DNA of 64,000 bases from an uncultured Porphyromonas sp. Lineage in GTDB: Bacteria; Bacteroidota; Bacteroidia; Bacteroidales; Porphyromonadaceae. Shown here piece by piece: positions 1 to 8,616 of the stretch; within the stretch, counting starts at the first letter, position 1, and each line of letters starts with the position of its first letter. The stretch covers positions 124,001 to 188,000 of the forward strand of contig UQBE01000001.1 in assembly GCA_900539155.1 (NCBI GenBank). The letters run 5' to 3'. Under the pieces are notes generated by a model, which was not told where the DNA came from, searched no databases, and was given only the letters and a program-made list of their open reading frames with translations. The position numbers were made by a program, and so were the translations under genes.

Positions 1-347
1 GGTTGTACGGCAGCGAGACCTTTCCTCAGCAAAGCTAGCGGACGGTCGCACCAGTGGGGCGAGACACGTACGTCGCTATTGAGGAGACAATAATAAGAGT
101 AGTCGAGCTGGCGAAGCCCTCGGTTGTAGCCCCCTGCGAAGCCGTAGTTTTCGGATAGACGAACGAGATTGACCTGCGGGAAAGCCTCCTGCAGGTAAGC
201 GAGTGAGTCATCTGTCGAACCGTTGTCTATGACCACGAGGTCGGCCATCTCAGGCGGTGTGTGCGCCACGAGGGGCGGGATGTACTCTTCGAGGAGCTTG
301 CGCCCGTTCCAGTTGAGGACGACGATGGCTAGGTCGGGACGGTTCAT
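1..347 (-). CDS. Family 2 glycosyltransferase, N-terminal part (runs off window)
   Basis: An open frame begins with ATG at 347 and continues past position 1, giving about 115 residues of the N-terminal half. It opens with the GT-A fold signature of family 2 transferases: a hydrophobic first strand followed by LNWNGRK, then VVIDNGSTDDS (nucleotide-binding DNGSTD) and the segment ENYGFAGGYNRGL, ending near LLNSDVRV, which is the DXD-like site. Such enzymes move a sugar from a nucleotide-sugar to polysaccharide or lipid acceptors at the inner membrane. It begins 8 bases after the mtaB stop, so the two are probably cotranscribed. The acceptor cannot be told from this fragment. Confidence 0.88.
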   Translation of the reverse strand, partial: MNRPDLAIVVLNWNGRKLLEEYIPPLVAHTPPEMADLVVIDNGSTDDSLAYLQEAFPQVNLVRLSENYGFAGGYNRGLRQLDYSYYCLLNSDVRVSPHWCDRPLALLRKGLAAVQ

Positions 348-355
348 AGGTCGGC

Positions 356-1705
356 TTATGGCTTGGTGCTGAAGGTTTGTCGCCGCACGCTCCAGTGCGC
401 TAGCCGTGCGGGGGTGATGGCTCCGACGAGCTCGGGGTCGTACGGCTGGGCGACACGTATATAGTTGTCGGTAAAGCCCTCCATCATCTCGCCGTGGCGT
501 GTCTCCTCCCAGAGGACGGGGCGAACGGAGCCAGCGAAGGGAGCGCAGAAAGCGTTGTGCCGCTCGCTAGAGAGCGCGAGGAGCTCCTTCGTGCGGAGCT
601 TCTTTTCGGCTGCGGGTACAGCGGGCTTAATCTCCAGAGCTTTGGTGCCTTTGCGCTCGCTATAGGGGAAGACGTGCAACTGGCTCCACGGTTGCGCTTG
701 GAGGAAAGCCAACGTCTCGGCGTGATGCTCGGGCATTTCGCCCCGCATACCTGCAATGACATCAATACCGACGAAAGCATCGGGAATCAGCTCATAGATG
801 AGCTTGAGTCGCTCTGCAAAGAGCGCCGTGTCGTAGTGCCGCCGCATCAGGCGCAGCACCTGGTCGGAGCCTGACTGGAGGGGGATGTGGAAGTGCGGCA
901 TAAACTGCGCCGTCTCAGCGACGAATTGGATGATCTCTGGGGTCAGTAGCTCTGGCTCGATGGAGCCGATGCGGTAGCGGGCGATGCCTGCGACTTGCGT
1001 CAGTCGGTGGAGTAGCTCTAGGAGCGTTTCGCCTGTGGTGCGTCCGAAGTCTCCGATGTTGACGCCTGTCAAGATGATTTCCCTGCCACCCAGCTCAGCG
1101 ACACGCTCCGCCTGCGCCACCAGTGAGGCGATGGATCCGTTGCGACTGACGCCTCGTGCGGCGGGTATGGTGCAGTAGGTGCAGTAGTAGTTGCAGCCGT
1201 CCTGGACCTTGAGGAAGTGGCGCGTACGGTCGTCCGAAGAGACGCTCGGCTCGAAGTGTTGGAGCTCTCGGCGGACGGTGACGTGGGGCGTAGCTGCTTT
1301 CGGCTGGTTGCGCTTTTGGGACAGCTCGGTGAGGAGCGAGACGATTTCGCTTTTACGTCCCGAGCCGACGACGAGATCCACGCCAGGCATCTGAGCAATC
1401 TGGTCGCCTTGTAGCTGGGCATAGCAACCAGTCACGACAATGAGTGCCTCTGGGTACTCACGGTGCAGACGGTTGATGAGACTGCGGCACTTCTTGTCCG
1501 CCGTGTCGGTCACCGAGCAACTGTTGACGATGCAGATATCGGGGACCACCTCCATCGTGTGGTGGTGCTCGTCAGAGATGCGCTCCACGCCCACGGTCGC
1601 TAGCTGGCGCGCGATGGTTGAGGTCTCGGCATAGTTGAGCCGACAGCCCAGCGTGTAGAAAGCAGCTCGCTTGCCCGCGAGGGGATGGAGTCGGGGAGCA
1701 ATCAT
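356..1705 (-). CDS. mtaB: tRNA (N6-L-threonylcarbamoyladenosine(37)-C2)-methylthiotransferase MtaB
   Basis: A radical SAM methylthiotransferase of 449 residues, expected to convert t6A37 to ms2t6A37 in ANN-decoding tRNAs. The N-terminal UPF0004 domain has the three cluster-binding cysteines Cys21 (TLGCRLNYAE), Cys63 (NSCSVTD) and Cys94 (TGCYAQ). The radical SAM cluster motif is Cys171, Cys175, Cys178 (DGCNYYCTYC). The C-terminal 60 residues fit a TRAM RNA-binding domain. TLGCRLN rather than TYGCQMN favours MtaB over MiaB. A longer frame starts at 1768, but the ATG at 1705 overlaps the upstream stop as ATGA, which points to translational coupling and is the chosen start. Confidence 0.93.
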   Translation of the reverse strand: MIAPRLHPLAGKRAAFYTLGCRLNYAETSTIARQLATVGVERISDEHHHTMEVVPDICIVNSCSVTDTADKKCRSLINRLHREYPEALIVVTGCYAQLQGDQIAQMPGVDLVVGSGRKSEIVSLLTELSQKRNQPKAATPHVTVRRELQHFEPSVSSDDRTRHFLKVQDGCNYYCTYCTIPAARGVSRNGSIASLVAQAERVAELGGREIILTGVNIGDFGRTTGETLLELLHRLTQVAGIARYRIGSIEPELLTPEIIQFVAETAQFMPHFHIPLQSGSDQVLRLMRRHYDTALFAERLKLIYELIPDAFVGIDVIAGMRGEMPEHHAETLAFLQAQPWSQLHVFPYSERKGTKALEIKPAVPAAEKKLRTKELLALSSERHNAFCAPFAGSVRPVLWEETRHGEMMEGFTDNYIRVAQPYDPELVGAITPARLAHWSVRRQTFSTKP

Positions 1706-2304
1706 AGCGAATAGAGCAAAACACCAGCAATGCCCGCGAGGACAATGAGCAGGATGGGATGAACCCACTTCTTGTACAGAGCGAGTCCCGTTACGGCAAA
1801 GATGATGAAGCTACGGTAGTCGATGAAGTTCTCCGTGACGATGATATTATCCACCGTGATCGGCGTGCCAGCGGGGAGCGTGAGGAGCGTCCAGAGCCCC
1901 GGCTGTATCATCAGCATCAGCGCGGCGGCCGCTATGAGTCCGACACTGGCGGGACGTATGCCGAGGAAGGCAGCATCGACATAGCGATTGTTTCTAAAAG
2001 CTTGGAAGCTTCGGGAGATGATGAGGCAGAGTACGAAGGAGGGAAGCATCACGGCGGTCGTTGCGAGGAGCGAACCGAGGATATTGCCACCCGTGACGGT
2101 GTAGCCAATGTAGGTAGCACTATTTATCCCGATGGGTCCTGGGGTCACTTGGCTAACGGCTACGATGTCGGTGAACTGCTGATTTGTGAGCCAGCCATAC
2201 TTGTAGACCACTTCGTTTTGGATGAGCGAAAGCATCGCATAGCCTCCCCCGAAGCCGAAGAGACCGATCTGAATATAGACCCAAAAGAGCTGTAAGTATA
2301 TCAT
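1702..2304 (-). CDS. Chromate transporter family half-protein (ChrA-like), second of pair
   Basis: A 200-residue, very hydrophobic inner-membrane protein of the CHR family. Near the N terminus it has GGGYAMLSLIQNEVV and then SQVTPGPIGINSATYIGY, the two signature segments of the chromate transporter domain, with about five or six membrane spans. It pairs with the related half-size gene at 2317-2847, 12 bases upstream. Two short CHR proteins encoded in tandem usually work together with opposite topology. Chromate export is the family's named function, but the true anion in an anaerobe is not known. Its stop overlaps the mtaB start. Confidence 0.9.
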   Translation of the reverse strand: MIYLQLFWVYIQIGLFGFGGGYAMLSLIQNEVVYKYGWLTNQQFTDIVAVSQVTPGPIGINSATYIGYTVTGGNILGSLLATTAVMLPSFVLCLIISRSFQAFRNNRYVDAAFLGIRPASVGLIAAAALMLMIQPGLWTLLTLPAGTPITVDNIIVTENFIDYRSFIIFAVTGLALYKKWVHPILLIVLAGIAGVLLYSL

Positions 2305-2316
2305 TGTCTTGCCGTC

Positions 2317-2847
2317 CTAATCCCTTCTCATAACACTATAGATAATCCCTCCGAGGGCAGAGCCGAGGATGATCCAGACGGGCGACACGCCCATAAGCCA
2401 GACCAGCAGAGCCGACAGAATTGGTATCCAGACCATGCGCCAGGTGCCTTTCATCGCACGCCAGGTGGTGATGACGGGGATCGCAATCATCGCCACGACC
2501 GCAGGGCGTATGCCGTACATAACCCGCTGTACCCAGACGTTGTCATTGACCTCTTGATAAAACATCGCCAAAATCAAGATGATGATAAAGGAGGGCAAGG
2601 TCGCACCAATAGCACAAGTCACCGCTCCCAGATAGCCCTTCAGGCGATAGCCTATGAAGATGGACATATTCACCGCAAAGACCCCCGGCAGCGACTGCGA
2701 CACGGCAAAGAGGTCGATGAACTCCTCGTTGGTCATCCAGTGGTTCTTCTCCACGACGTCGTGCTGTATGAGCGAAAGCATAGCGTAGCCCCCACCGAAG
2801 GTAAAGCCCCCGATGCGAACGAATGTGATGAAGAGTCTCCAGAGCAT
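2317..2847 (-). CDS. Chromate transporter family half-protein (ChrA-like), first of pair
   Basis: A 176-residue CHR-family membrane protein, paralogous to the gene that follows it. It shows the same opening GGGYAMLSLIQHDVVE and the equivalent second segment SQSLPGVFAVNMSIFIGY, in which the PGP of the partner is PGV. The start at 2847 (MLWRLFITFVR) is preferred over the upstream in-frame ATG at 2931: the extra 28 residues are polar, unlike the family, and would overlap the preceding gene. The pair presumably forms one heteromeric anion transporter; the substrate is not shown by the sequence. Confidence 0.88.
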   Translation of the reverse strand: MLWRLFITFVRIGGFTFGGGYAMLSLIQHDVVEKNHWMTNEEFIDLFAVSQSLPGVFAVNMSIFIGYRLKGYLGAVTCAIGATLPSFIIILILAMFYQEVNDNVWVQRVMYGIRPAVVAMIAIPVITTWRAMKGTWRMVWIPILSALLVWLMGVSPVWIILGSALGGIIYSVMRRD

Positions 2848-2866
2848 CTTAATGGTTCCAACTCGC

Positions 2867-3064
2867 TTATAGTCTGTTGCGCCGTGCGAAGTAGAGGACG
2901 AAGAGCAGGTTAAGGACGAGCAAGCCTCCACCCCCGAGGAGAACGTAGAGCTTAGCTCCGTCAGCGACAGAGAGTGCTACGATCATCCCTACGATGACAA
3001 GGAGCATCAGGACGAAGAGGGTCTTATCGAGCCAGTTGAGCGGTTTCTTTTTATTGCGTGTCAT
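2867..3064 (-). CDS. Small two-span membrane protein, unknown function
   Basis: A 65-residue protein with a basic N terminus (MTRNKKKPLNWLDK), two hydrophobic stretches separated by a short ADGAKL turn, and a basic tail (YFARRNRL). It looks like a small inner-membrane hairpin protein. It lies 12 bases after the MCE-domain gene and 19 bases before the chromate transporter pair, all on one strand, so it is probably in the same transcript. I recognise no named family and assign no function. Confidence 0.7.
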   Translation of the reverse strand: MTRNKKKPLNWLDKTLFVLMLLVIVGMIVALSVADGAKLYVLLGGGGLLVLNLLFVLYFARRNRL

Positions 3065-3076
3065 AGAGGTTTGCGG

Positions 3077-3973
3077 TTAGAAGAGCGAGAGCTTGACATA
3101 CTTCTTCGGGTTTGCCTTGATGTCTCGGATGAGCGCATCGAGACTGGTCGTGACGCTGTCGATGCGGTTGTAGAGCCCATCCTCGTTGAGGAGGCGCCCG
3201 ACGGTGCCATCGGACTGGTTGAGCCTTTGGGTAAAGCTCTTGAGCTCACGCGAGGTACTCTCTAGATTGGCTACCGTCTCTTGTAGCTGTAGCGAGTCAA
3301 GTCGAGAGGCAAAGTTTGCCACATCTGCCGAGGTGTCGTCTATGCGCCCCATAATGGTGGGGAGCGAACGGAGCGACTGCTGTAGCTGCGCCGACGAAGC
3401 GTTGATATGCTGTGCCGACTGACGCACATCGGCGAGCGTCGGCTCTATGTTAGGATTCGAGAGGATCGCATTGGCTTGTAGTAAGACGCTATCCATACGG
3501 CTGAGCGTGGTGGAGAGACGCGGTACGAACTCGTCTTGTAGCTGCTCCAAGCTCTTAGCAGATGCACGCGTGGACATAGGTATGGTGTCCTTGGCATTCA
3601 GGTAGACCCCTGTCTCTACCTCGGGGAGGATAAGGTTGACCAGTGCTCCACTAAAGAGCGTCTGAGTGACCTGCACTTGCGTACCCTTTGGCAATTTGAT
3701 GTCAGGGTCTAGTGTAAGGGTGAGAATTGTCTCGCCATTGTTGCGGTAGTCGTAGTCCATCTTCCGTACGGAGCCCACCTTGTATCCGTTGACGAAGACT
3801 CGTGTTGCTACATTAATCCCCGTCACATCATTCATAGCGACATAGTAGGTCTTCGAGCGAGCGGATATAGAGAGCCCCTTGAGGTAAGTGATCCCTAAGT
3901 AGAGGATACCGATCGCTAAGAGGGTGAAGAACCCTATCTTGACGGTCTGTCGTGTGAGTCTTTTCTGTGGCAT
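3077..3973 (-). CDS. MCE/MlaD-family lipid-transport substrate-binding protein
   Basis: A 298-residue protein with one N-terminal membrane anchor (about residues 12-30) followed by an MCE domain (about 38-115, with VATRVFVNGYKVGSV and TQTLFSGALVNLIL) and a long helical, probably coiled-coil C-terminal half rich in Ser, Gln and Leu. MCE proteins form hexameric rings or tubes that move phospholipids between inner and outer membranes; MlaD is the model. The ATPase and permease partners (MlaF, MlaE) are not in this window. It follows amiC by 16 bases, so it is probably cotranscribed with it. Confidence 0.9.
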   Translation of the reverse strand: MPQKRLTRQTVKIGFFTLLAIGILYLGITYLKGLSISARSKTYYVAMNDVTGINVATRVFVNGYKVGSVRKMDYDYRNNGETILTLTLDPDIKLPKGTQVQVTQTLFSGALVNLILPEVETGVYLNAKDTIPMSTRASAKSLEQLQDEFVPRLSTTLSRMDSVLLQANAILSNPNIEPTLADVRQSAQHINASSAQLQQSLRSLPTIMGRIDDTSADVANFASRLDSLQLQETVANLESTSRELKSFTQRLNQSDGTVGRLLNEDGLYNRIDSVTTSLDALIRDIKANPKKYVKLSLF

Positions 3974-3989
3974 AGTGCAGCTGTGTCTC

Positions 3990-5084
3990 TTAGTATATTT
4001 CTTTGTCTCTTACGCCCTTGCGGTAGCGCACGATGTAGCAGTCTGGGTAGCTCTTAGCAAGTCGCTGCTGCGCCTGGCGCGCCTCACTAAGCGTGCTGCA
4101 CTGCTCGGCCGTGTAGAGGTAGAGCTTGCCGCGCTGCTCACACTGTACATCCTTTGCGTTGCGAAAGTAAGGGTCACTCGTCTTGAGCGGTTGGCGTGAA
4201 GAGGCAATCTGTATGCGGTAATACTCCTCACTCGCTGAGGTCGTGGTACTGGACTGAGTTGTGGACTCTTCGTCAGATGTGGTCTTTTGTTGCTTCCGCT
4301 GTTGAGAGCTGGTAGCTCGTACATACTTCTCATAGTACCTAGAGAAGCCATCGGCGATGCCTTGTGCCAGCTCCTTGCGACCACTCTCACTAGCGAGGTA
4401 GTCCGACTCCGCCTTGTTTGTGATGAAGCCTAGCTCTATGAGGATGCTCGGCATAGCCGTCTCTCGTATCACGAGGAAGGGTCCTTGGCGCACACTGCGA
4501 TTGCCTCGTCCCAGCTTGACAAAGGACTTCTGCACCTCGCTTGCCACATTGATGCTGGCCGTGAGGTGGACGTTTTGCATAAACTCAAAGATGATGTAGC
4601 TCTCCGTACTATTGGGGTCAAAGCCCTCGTAAGTCTCTTTGTAGTCCTTCTCGAGGAGGATTACCTGGTTCTCACGCTTGGACACCTCTAGATTGTCATT
4701 AGCACGGCGCAAACCGAGTACATAGGTTTCCGTGCCAGAGGCTTTGGCACTCGAAGCCGAGTTGGTATGGATGCTGATGAAGAGGTCAGCCTTCTTCTTA
4801 TTGGCAAAGTTCGCTCGCTGTTGTAGCCCCACGAAGACATCGGTCGATCGGGTCATATAGACCTTAATCTCTGGGTGCGCCTGCTCAATGTACTTGCGCG
4901 TCAAGAGCGCTACCGCCAGATTGATGTCCTTCTCCTTGCGGCCGAAAGCGCAGGCACCTGCATCATGTCCGCCGTGACCCGCGTCGATCACGACCGTGTA
5001 CGTCTTCTGCTGCGCTGACAAGCCCATCGGGAGAGCCAGCGTCACTAGAAGTAGCGTGATGAATAACCTGAGCGAATACCTCAT
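3990..5084 (-). CDS. amiC: N-acetylmuramoyl-L-alanine amidase (Amidase_3) with C-terminal SPOR-like domain
   Basis: A 364-residue exported zinc amidase that cleaves the stem peptide from N-acetylmuramic acid during cell separation. Residues 1-24 are a signal peptide ending LSAQQ. The Amidase_3 domain (about 29-248) has the zinc and catalytic residues in IDAGHGGHD, GRKEKDIN, SIHTNS and IELGF. A Ser/Thr/Gln-rich linker (about 250-285) leads to a C-terminal segment that reads like a SPOR domain (EEYYRIQIASS to CYIVRYR), which would target septal glycan. A TAnnTTTG box at 5140-5147 lies about 55 bases upstream. It heads the run of minus-strand genes down to position 1. Confidence 0.93.
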   Translation of the reverse strand: MRYSLRLFITLLLVTLALPMGLSAQQKTYTVVIDAGHGGHDAGACAFGRKEKDINLAVALLTRKYIEQAHPEIKVYMTRSTDVFVGLQQRANFANKKKADLFISIHTNSASSAKASGTETYVLGLRRANDNLEVSKRENQVILLEKDYKETYEGFDPNSTESYIIFEFMQNVHLTASINVASEVQKSFVKLGRGNRSVRQGPFLVIRETAMPSILIELGFITNKAESDYLASESGRKELAQGIADGFSRYYEKYVRATSSQQRKQQKTTSDEESTTQSSTTTSASEEYYRIQIASSRQPLKTSDPYFRNAKDVQCEQRGKLYLYTAEQCSTLSEARQAQQRLAKSYPDCYIVRYRKGVRDKEIY

Positions 5085-5139
5085 GATGTAGTTAAGTCTT
5101 AAGTCGGGAGAGCAATTGCCCTACGACACTCTTCGGAGA

Positions 5140-5147
5140 CAAAGGTA
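5140..5147 (-). promoter_or_regulatory. amiC: Putative Bacteroidota -7 box (TACCTTTG) for amiC
   Basis: TACCTTTG on the minus strand matches the TAnnTTTG consensus of Bacteroidota primary sigma promoters and lies about 55 bases before the amiC start. The -33 element is not clear. Confidence 0.55.
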
Positions 5148-5228
5148 AGAAATCTAGCGCAAATGCTGCTCCTCACCCTAGCTGTGTGATGGGCGCAGGG
5201 GAGCCATCCCACTGGACCCGCTCCGAGA

Positions 5229-5255
5229 GAGACTGTTGACTTTTGCAACACTCTC
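5229..5255. repeat. 27-bp dispersed stem-loop element
   Basis: A 27-bp imperfect palindrome with arms GAGACTGTTG and CAACACTCTC around a 7-base loop. It belongs to the family found elsewhere in the window (for example 62004, 48910, 37466). It lies just downstream of the ygbA-like gene, where it could end transcription. Confidence 0.75.
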
Positions 5256-5278
5256 CTGTAACCTTGTATGGGGGGGGA

Positions 5279-5581
5279 CTAGAGCTCGCGGAGGAGGTGC
5301 TTGACGGCGGCGAGGGGGTGATGGAAGAGCATACGTGGACCAGCCCAGCGCATCACCGCCTGAATGCGGGCTTTCATGTCGGGTCGGTAGCAGTGTATGG
5401 GGCATTTGCGGCAGGTGGGCTTTGCTGCGCCGTAGTGGCAACGTTCTAGTCGCCGTGTGGCGTACTCGAGTAGCTCACGACAACTGTCGCAGAGCGTTTC
5501 ATTTCCCTCTTTCTTCCTGCAGTAGAGCCGTATCATCTGCCGAATAACCTGCTGCTCCTCTGCGATGCGTCCCTGGCCCAT
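5279..5581 (-). CDS. YgbA/NO-responsive-promoter family small cysteine-rich protein
   Basis: A 100-residue soluble protein of the family labelled nitrous-oxide-stimulated promoter protein (YgbA). The pattern is an N-terminal helix (IRLYCRKKEG), then LCDSCRELLEYATRRLERC and a cluster PTCRKCPIHCYRPDMK. The seven or so cysteines suggest metal or cluster binding, and E. coli ygbA responds to nitric oxide; a role in nitrosative stress is inferred from the family only. The ATG at 5581 is one base after the mnmE stop; a longer frame from 5680 lies inside mnmE and is not credible. C-terminal RMLFHHPLAAVKHLLREL is typical of the family. Confidence 0.82.
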   Translation of the reverse strand: MGQGRIAEEQQVIRQMIRLYCRKKEGNETLCDSCRELLEYATRRLERCHYGAAKPTCRKCPIHCYRPDMKARIQAVMRWAGPRMLFHHPLAAVKHLLREL

Positions 5582-5582
5582 A

Positions 5583-6995
5583 CTACTTGCCGATGCAGAA
5601 GTGGGAGAAGATGAAGCCGAGCACCTCGTCGGAGGTGATGGAGGCGCCTGTGACGAGGCCAATCTCTTCGATCGCCTCACGGAGATAGGGGGTGATGAGG
5701 TCGCTGGTCAAGCCGTTGTGGAGCCCCTCGGAGACCAACTCTAAGGCGCGACTTGCCTTGGTGAGTGCCTCGTAGTGGCGCAGGTTGTAGAGCATCACGG
5801 TCTCTTCATCGCTGTGAAGGGGCTGGGCAGTGGTGACCATAAGCTCTTCGAGGGCTTCGATGCCCTCAGCGGCTCGTGCTGAGATGGCTAGCGGAGGGGT
5901 GGTGTGCCGTTTGTCCGTGATGCGCTGTAGCTCTTCGGAGCAGTGGCTGAGCCAGTCCGTGACCTCGCTCTCGGTGAGTAGGTCTCGCTTGTTGAGCAGA
6001 AGCATAAGGGTACTATCGGGGGAGGTGAGTGGCAGGAGTTCACCGAGTTGTGTCTCTAGCTCGCTCCATGTGGGGAGGGGCGGAGCGATGACCCAGAGGA
6101 TGAGCCGTGCGGAGGATATCTGCTGGTAGCTCCGCTCGATGCCCAGTTGCTCTACGAGGTCGGTCGTCTGGCGCAGGCCGGCGGTGTCGATGAGTCGGAA
6201 GAGCGAACCGCGGATGGTTAGTCGCCCCTCGACAGTGTCGCGGGTGGTGCCAGGGATGTCGCTGACGATGGCTCGCTCGTGCTGGAGGAGAGCGTTGAGG
6301 AGGCTGCTCTTGCCCACATTGGGTGCGCCAATGATAGCGGTCGGGATGCCTTGCTGGAGCTCTTGCCCTGTGGCGAAGCTTTGCGTGAGCAGTCGGAGCT
6401 GGTGCTGTATGGTGGCTAGCGTCTCAACTAAAGTGGAGCGGTCGGCAAAGGCTACATCCTCTTCGCTAAAGTCTAGCTCCAGCTCGAGGAGACCGGCGAA
6501 GCGTAGGAGCGTCGCCCGCAGCTCGTTGAGCAGATGACTGAGCCTGCCGGTATGCTGCTCCATAGCCATCTTGTGCTGTGTGGCAGTGGTCGCAGCGATG
6601 AGGTCAGCGACCGCCTCCGCCTCGGCTAGGTCTAGCTTACCATGCGCCAAGGCACGACGGGTAAATTCGCCTGGTTCGGCCATACGGCACCCTTTCTGCT
6701 GAGATATCCACTCTAGTATGGAGCGGACGATGTAGGGGGAGGCGTGGCAGGAGAGCTCGACGACCTCTTCGCCGGTGTAGGAATGTGGTGCGGCAAAGTA
6801 GGTGGCTACGACGAGGTCTATGAGTTGCCCGTCGATGCGTAGTCCAGAGGTTGTAGCTTCACGAGGTGCGAGCCTTTTGCCCAGCAACCTTTCGGCGATC
6901 TGCGGGGCTAGGCTCCCTGAAATGCGTATGACGGCAAGCCCTCCGCCTAGTGCGGTGGCCGGTGCGCAGATTGTGTCGCTTAAATCGTGTATCAT
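5583..6995 (-). CDS. mnmE: tRNA modification GTPase MnmE
   Basis: A 470-residue GTPase that, with MnmG, installs the carboxymethylaminomethyl group on U34 of certain tRNAs. The N-terminal tetrahydrofolate-binding domain (about 1-120) includes DTICAPATALGGGLAVIRIS. The inserted G domain carries Walker A GAPNVGKS (223-230), the potassium-loop segment DIPGTTRD, DTAGLR and NKRD. The protein ends in the invariant CIGK, whose cysteine is needed for modification. Its start overlaps the folK stop by 4 bases, indicating coupled translation. Confidence 0.97.
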   Translation of the reverse strand: MIHDLSDTICAPATALGGGLAVIRISGSLAPQIAERLLGKRLAPREATTSGLRIDGQLIDLVVATYFAAPHSYTGEEVVELSCHASPYIVRSILEWISQQKGCRMAEPGEFTRRALAHGKLDLAEAEAVADLIAATTATQHKMAMEQHTGRLSHLLNELRATLLRFAGLLELELDFSEEDVAFADRSTLVETLATIQHQLRLLTQSFATGQELQQGIPTAIIGAPNVGKSSLLNALLQHERAIVSDIPGTTRDTVEGRLTIRGSLFRLIDTAGLRQTTDLVEQLGIERSYQQISSARLILWVIAPPLPTWSELETQLGELLPLTSPDSTLMLLLNKRDLLTESEVTDWLSHCSEELQRITDKRHTTPPLAISARAAEGIEALEELMVTTAQPLHSDEETVMLYNLRHYEALTKASRALELVSEGLHNGLTSDLITPYLREAIEEIGLVTGASITSDEVLGFIFSHFCIGK

Positions 6996-7459
6996 GCGGG
7001 CAGGGCGGCTAGTAGCTGAGCCACGGTGGCTCCCATTGTGGGGATGGTGAGCTCAGGTGCTATGTAGCTGAGTGGCTGCAGGACGAAGGCGCGCTCACAC
7101 ATACGAGGATGCGGGATGGTGAGCTCAGGCGTGGTCACGACACACTGGTCGTAGAGCAGGATGTCTAGGTCTATGACTCGGTCGGAGTAGATGCCGTCGT
7201 GCGACTTGTGCTGCCGCCCCATCTCACGCTCGATAGCCTGAAGCTGTGCCAAAAGCTCTGCTGGCGTGGCTGTCGTGTGAACGGCCACGACGCTATTGAG
7301 GAAGAGATGCTCCGAAGCGAAGCCCACGGGGCGCGTCTCCACAAAGGGGGCTATGCTGTAGACTCGGAGCCCACGAAGGCGCATCCGTCTGATCGCCTCT
7401 AGCAACTGGTGACGAGGATCGTCAAGGTTGCTACCGAGGGCTATGTAAGCAGTAGGCAT
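6992..7459 (-). CDS. folK: 2-amino-4-hydroxy-6-hydroxymethyldihydropteridine pyrophosphokinase (HPPK)
   Basis: A 155-residue enzyme of folate synthesis that transfers pyrophosphate from ATP to 6-hydroxymethyl-7,8-dihydropterin. The opening YIALGSNLDDP, the middle VAVHTTATPAELLAQLQAIE and the magnesium-binding segment RVIDLDILLYD, followed by IPHPRMCERAFVLQPL, are diagnostic. It sits 34 bases after queA and overlaps mnmE by 4 bases. The link with mnmE is suggestive, since MnmE uses a folate cofactor, but coupling of the two for this reason is inference. Confidence 0.96.
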   Translation of the reverse strand: MPTAYIALGSNLDDPRHQLLEAIRRMRLRGLRVYSIAPFVETRPVGFASEHLFLNSVVAVHTTATPAELLAQLQAIEREMGRQHKSHDGIYSDRVIDLDILLYDQCVVTTPELTIPHPRMCERAFVLQPLSYIAPELTIPTMGATVAQLLAALPA

Positions 7460-7493
7460 AGGAGCGGAAGTAAGCGAGGCTTAGCGGGACAGA

Positions 7494-8567
7494 TTAGTCC
7501 ATAATGAGGAGCGCATCCCCGTAGCAGCCGAAGCGGTACTTCTCCTTGACCGCTACATTCATCGCATTCATCACATTTTTCTCACCCCCCATGGTGGCAG
7601 CGCACATGAGGTTGATACTCTTTGGCGCATTGAAGTTGGTCAGCATAGCGGTCGGTAGGTGAATGTGGTAAGGCGGGTAGATGAATTCGTTGGTCCAGCC
7701 GCTGAACTCCTTGAGGTAGCCGTCTGTGCTGACGCCCGTCTCGAGAGCTCGCATGACGGTAGCTCCGACAGCCACTATCTGCGCATTGTCGTCGCGTGCT
7801 TGGTTGACGATGTCGCAGCACTCGATGGGAATGTACATCTCTTCGTTCTCCACCTTATACTTGCTGATCGCCTCTACCTCGATCTCCTGATAGCTAGAGA
7901 GGTTGTGGTGCAGTGTAAGGAAAGCGAGGTTGCACCCCTGCAGACGTAGCTTGTGCAGGATAATGTCGCTGAAGTGCAGGCTCGCTGCGGGTGCGCAGAC
8001 GGCGCCGATATGCTTCGCAAAAACACTCTGATAACGCTCTAGGTCGCTAGGCTCAGCGGGCCGCTTGATCTCCTCGGGCAGTGGAGCCTCGCCTAGACTG
8101 TATAAATCCTTGAGAAAGTCATCGTGAGTGCCGTCGTAGAGAAAACGCAAGATACGACCTCGCGAGATGGTGTTGTCGATAACCTCAGCGACCAACACGG
8201 GGGCACCGCCCTCCTCGCCAAACTCGAGCTTGTTGCCGATGCGGATCTTGCGAGCTGGGTCTACGAGGACATCCCATAGCCGCAGGGACTCGTTGAGCTC
8301 ACGCAGGAGGAAGACCTCGATCTTCGCCTGGTTCTTCTCCTTCAGACCATAGAGTCTGGCGGGGAAAACCTTCGTGTCGTTGAATACAAAGGTGTCCTTC
8401 TCGCCAAAGTAGTCGAGGATGTCCACAAAGTTCTTATGCTCGATAGAGCCGTCTGTGCGGTGCAGTACCATCAACCGAGACTGATCTCTGAAGGTGGTCG
8501 GGTACTGAGCAATGAGCTCCTCGGGGAGCTTGTAGTCAAAGTGTGAAAGCTTCGCTTTATGTCGCAT
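7494..8567 (-). CDS. queA: S-adenosylmethionine:tRNA ribosyltransferase-isomerase QueA
   Basis: A 357-residue enzyme of queuosine synthesis, which transfers and isomerises the ribosyl part of SAM onto preQ1 at tRNA position 34. The start LSHFDYKLPEELIAQYP, the segment TFVFNDTKVFPARLYG and AAPAASLHFS-like stretch VCAPAASLHFSD are characteristic, as is the C-terminal FNAPKSINLMC. It follows truB after 49 bases and precedes folK, in a tRNA-modification and envelope operon common in Bacteroidota. Full length; no oddities. Confidence 0.96.
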   Translation of the reverse strand: MRHKAKLSHFDYKLPEELIAQYPTTFRDQSRLMVLHRTDGSIEHKNFVDILDYFGEKDTFVFNDTKVFPARLYGLKEKNQAKIEVFLLRELNESLRLWDVLVDPARKIRIGNKLEFGEEGGAPVLVAEVIDNTISRGRILRFLYDGTHDDFLKDLYSLGEAPLPEEIKRPAEPSDLERYQSVFAKHIGAVCAPAASLHFSDIILHKLRLQGCNLAFLTLHHNLSSYQEIEVEAISKYKVENEEMYIPIECCDIVNQARDDNAQIVAVGATVMRALETGVSTDGYLKEFSGWTNEFIYPPYHIHLPTAMLTNFNAPKSINLMCAATMGGEKNVMNAMNVAVKEKYRFGCYGDALLIMD

Positions 8568-8616
8568 ATTGGATTCTGTTTCTAATGGGGTAGGGGGAGT
8601 ATAGTAGGGGGGTGGG

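Noticed and set aside
1702..2847. A single full-length chrA broken by frameshift
   Set aside because: Both halves have their own start, complete N-terminal signature and normal half-size length, and the N-terminal motif is repeated. This is the known tandem short-CHR arrangement.
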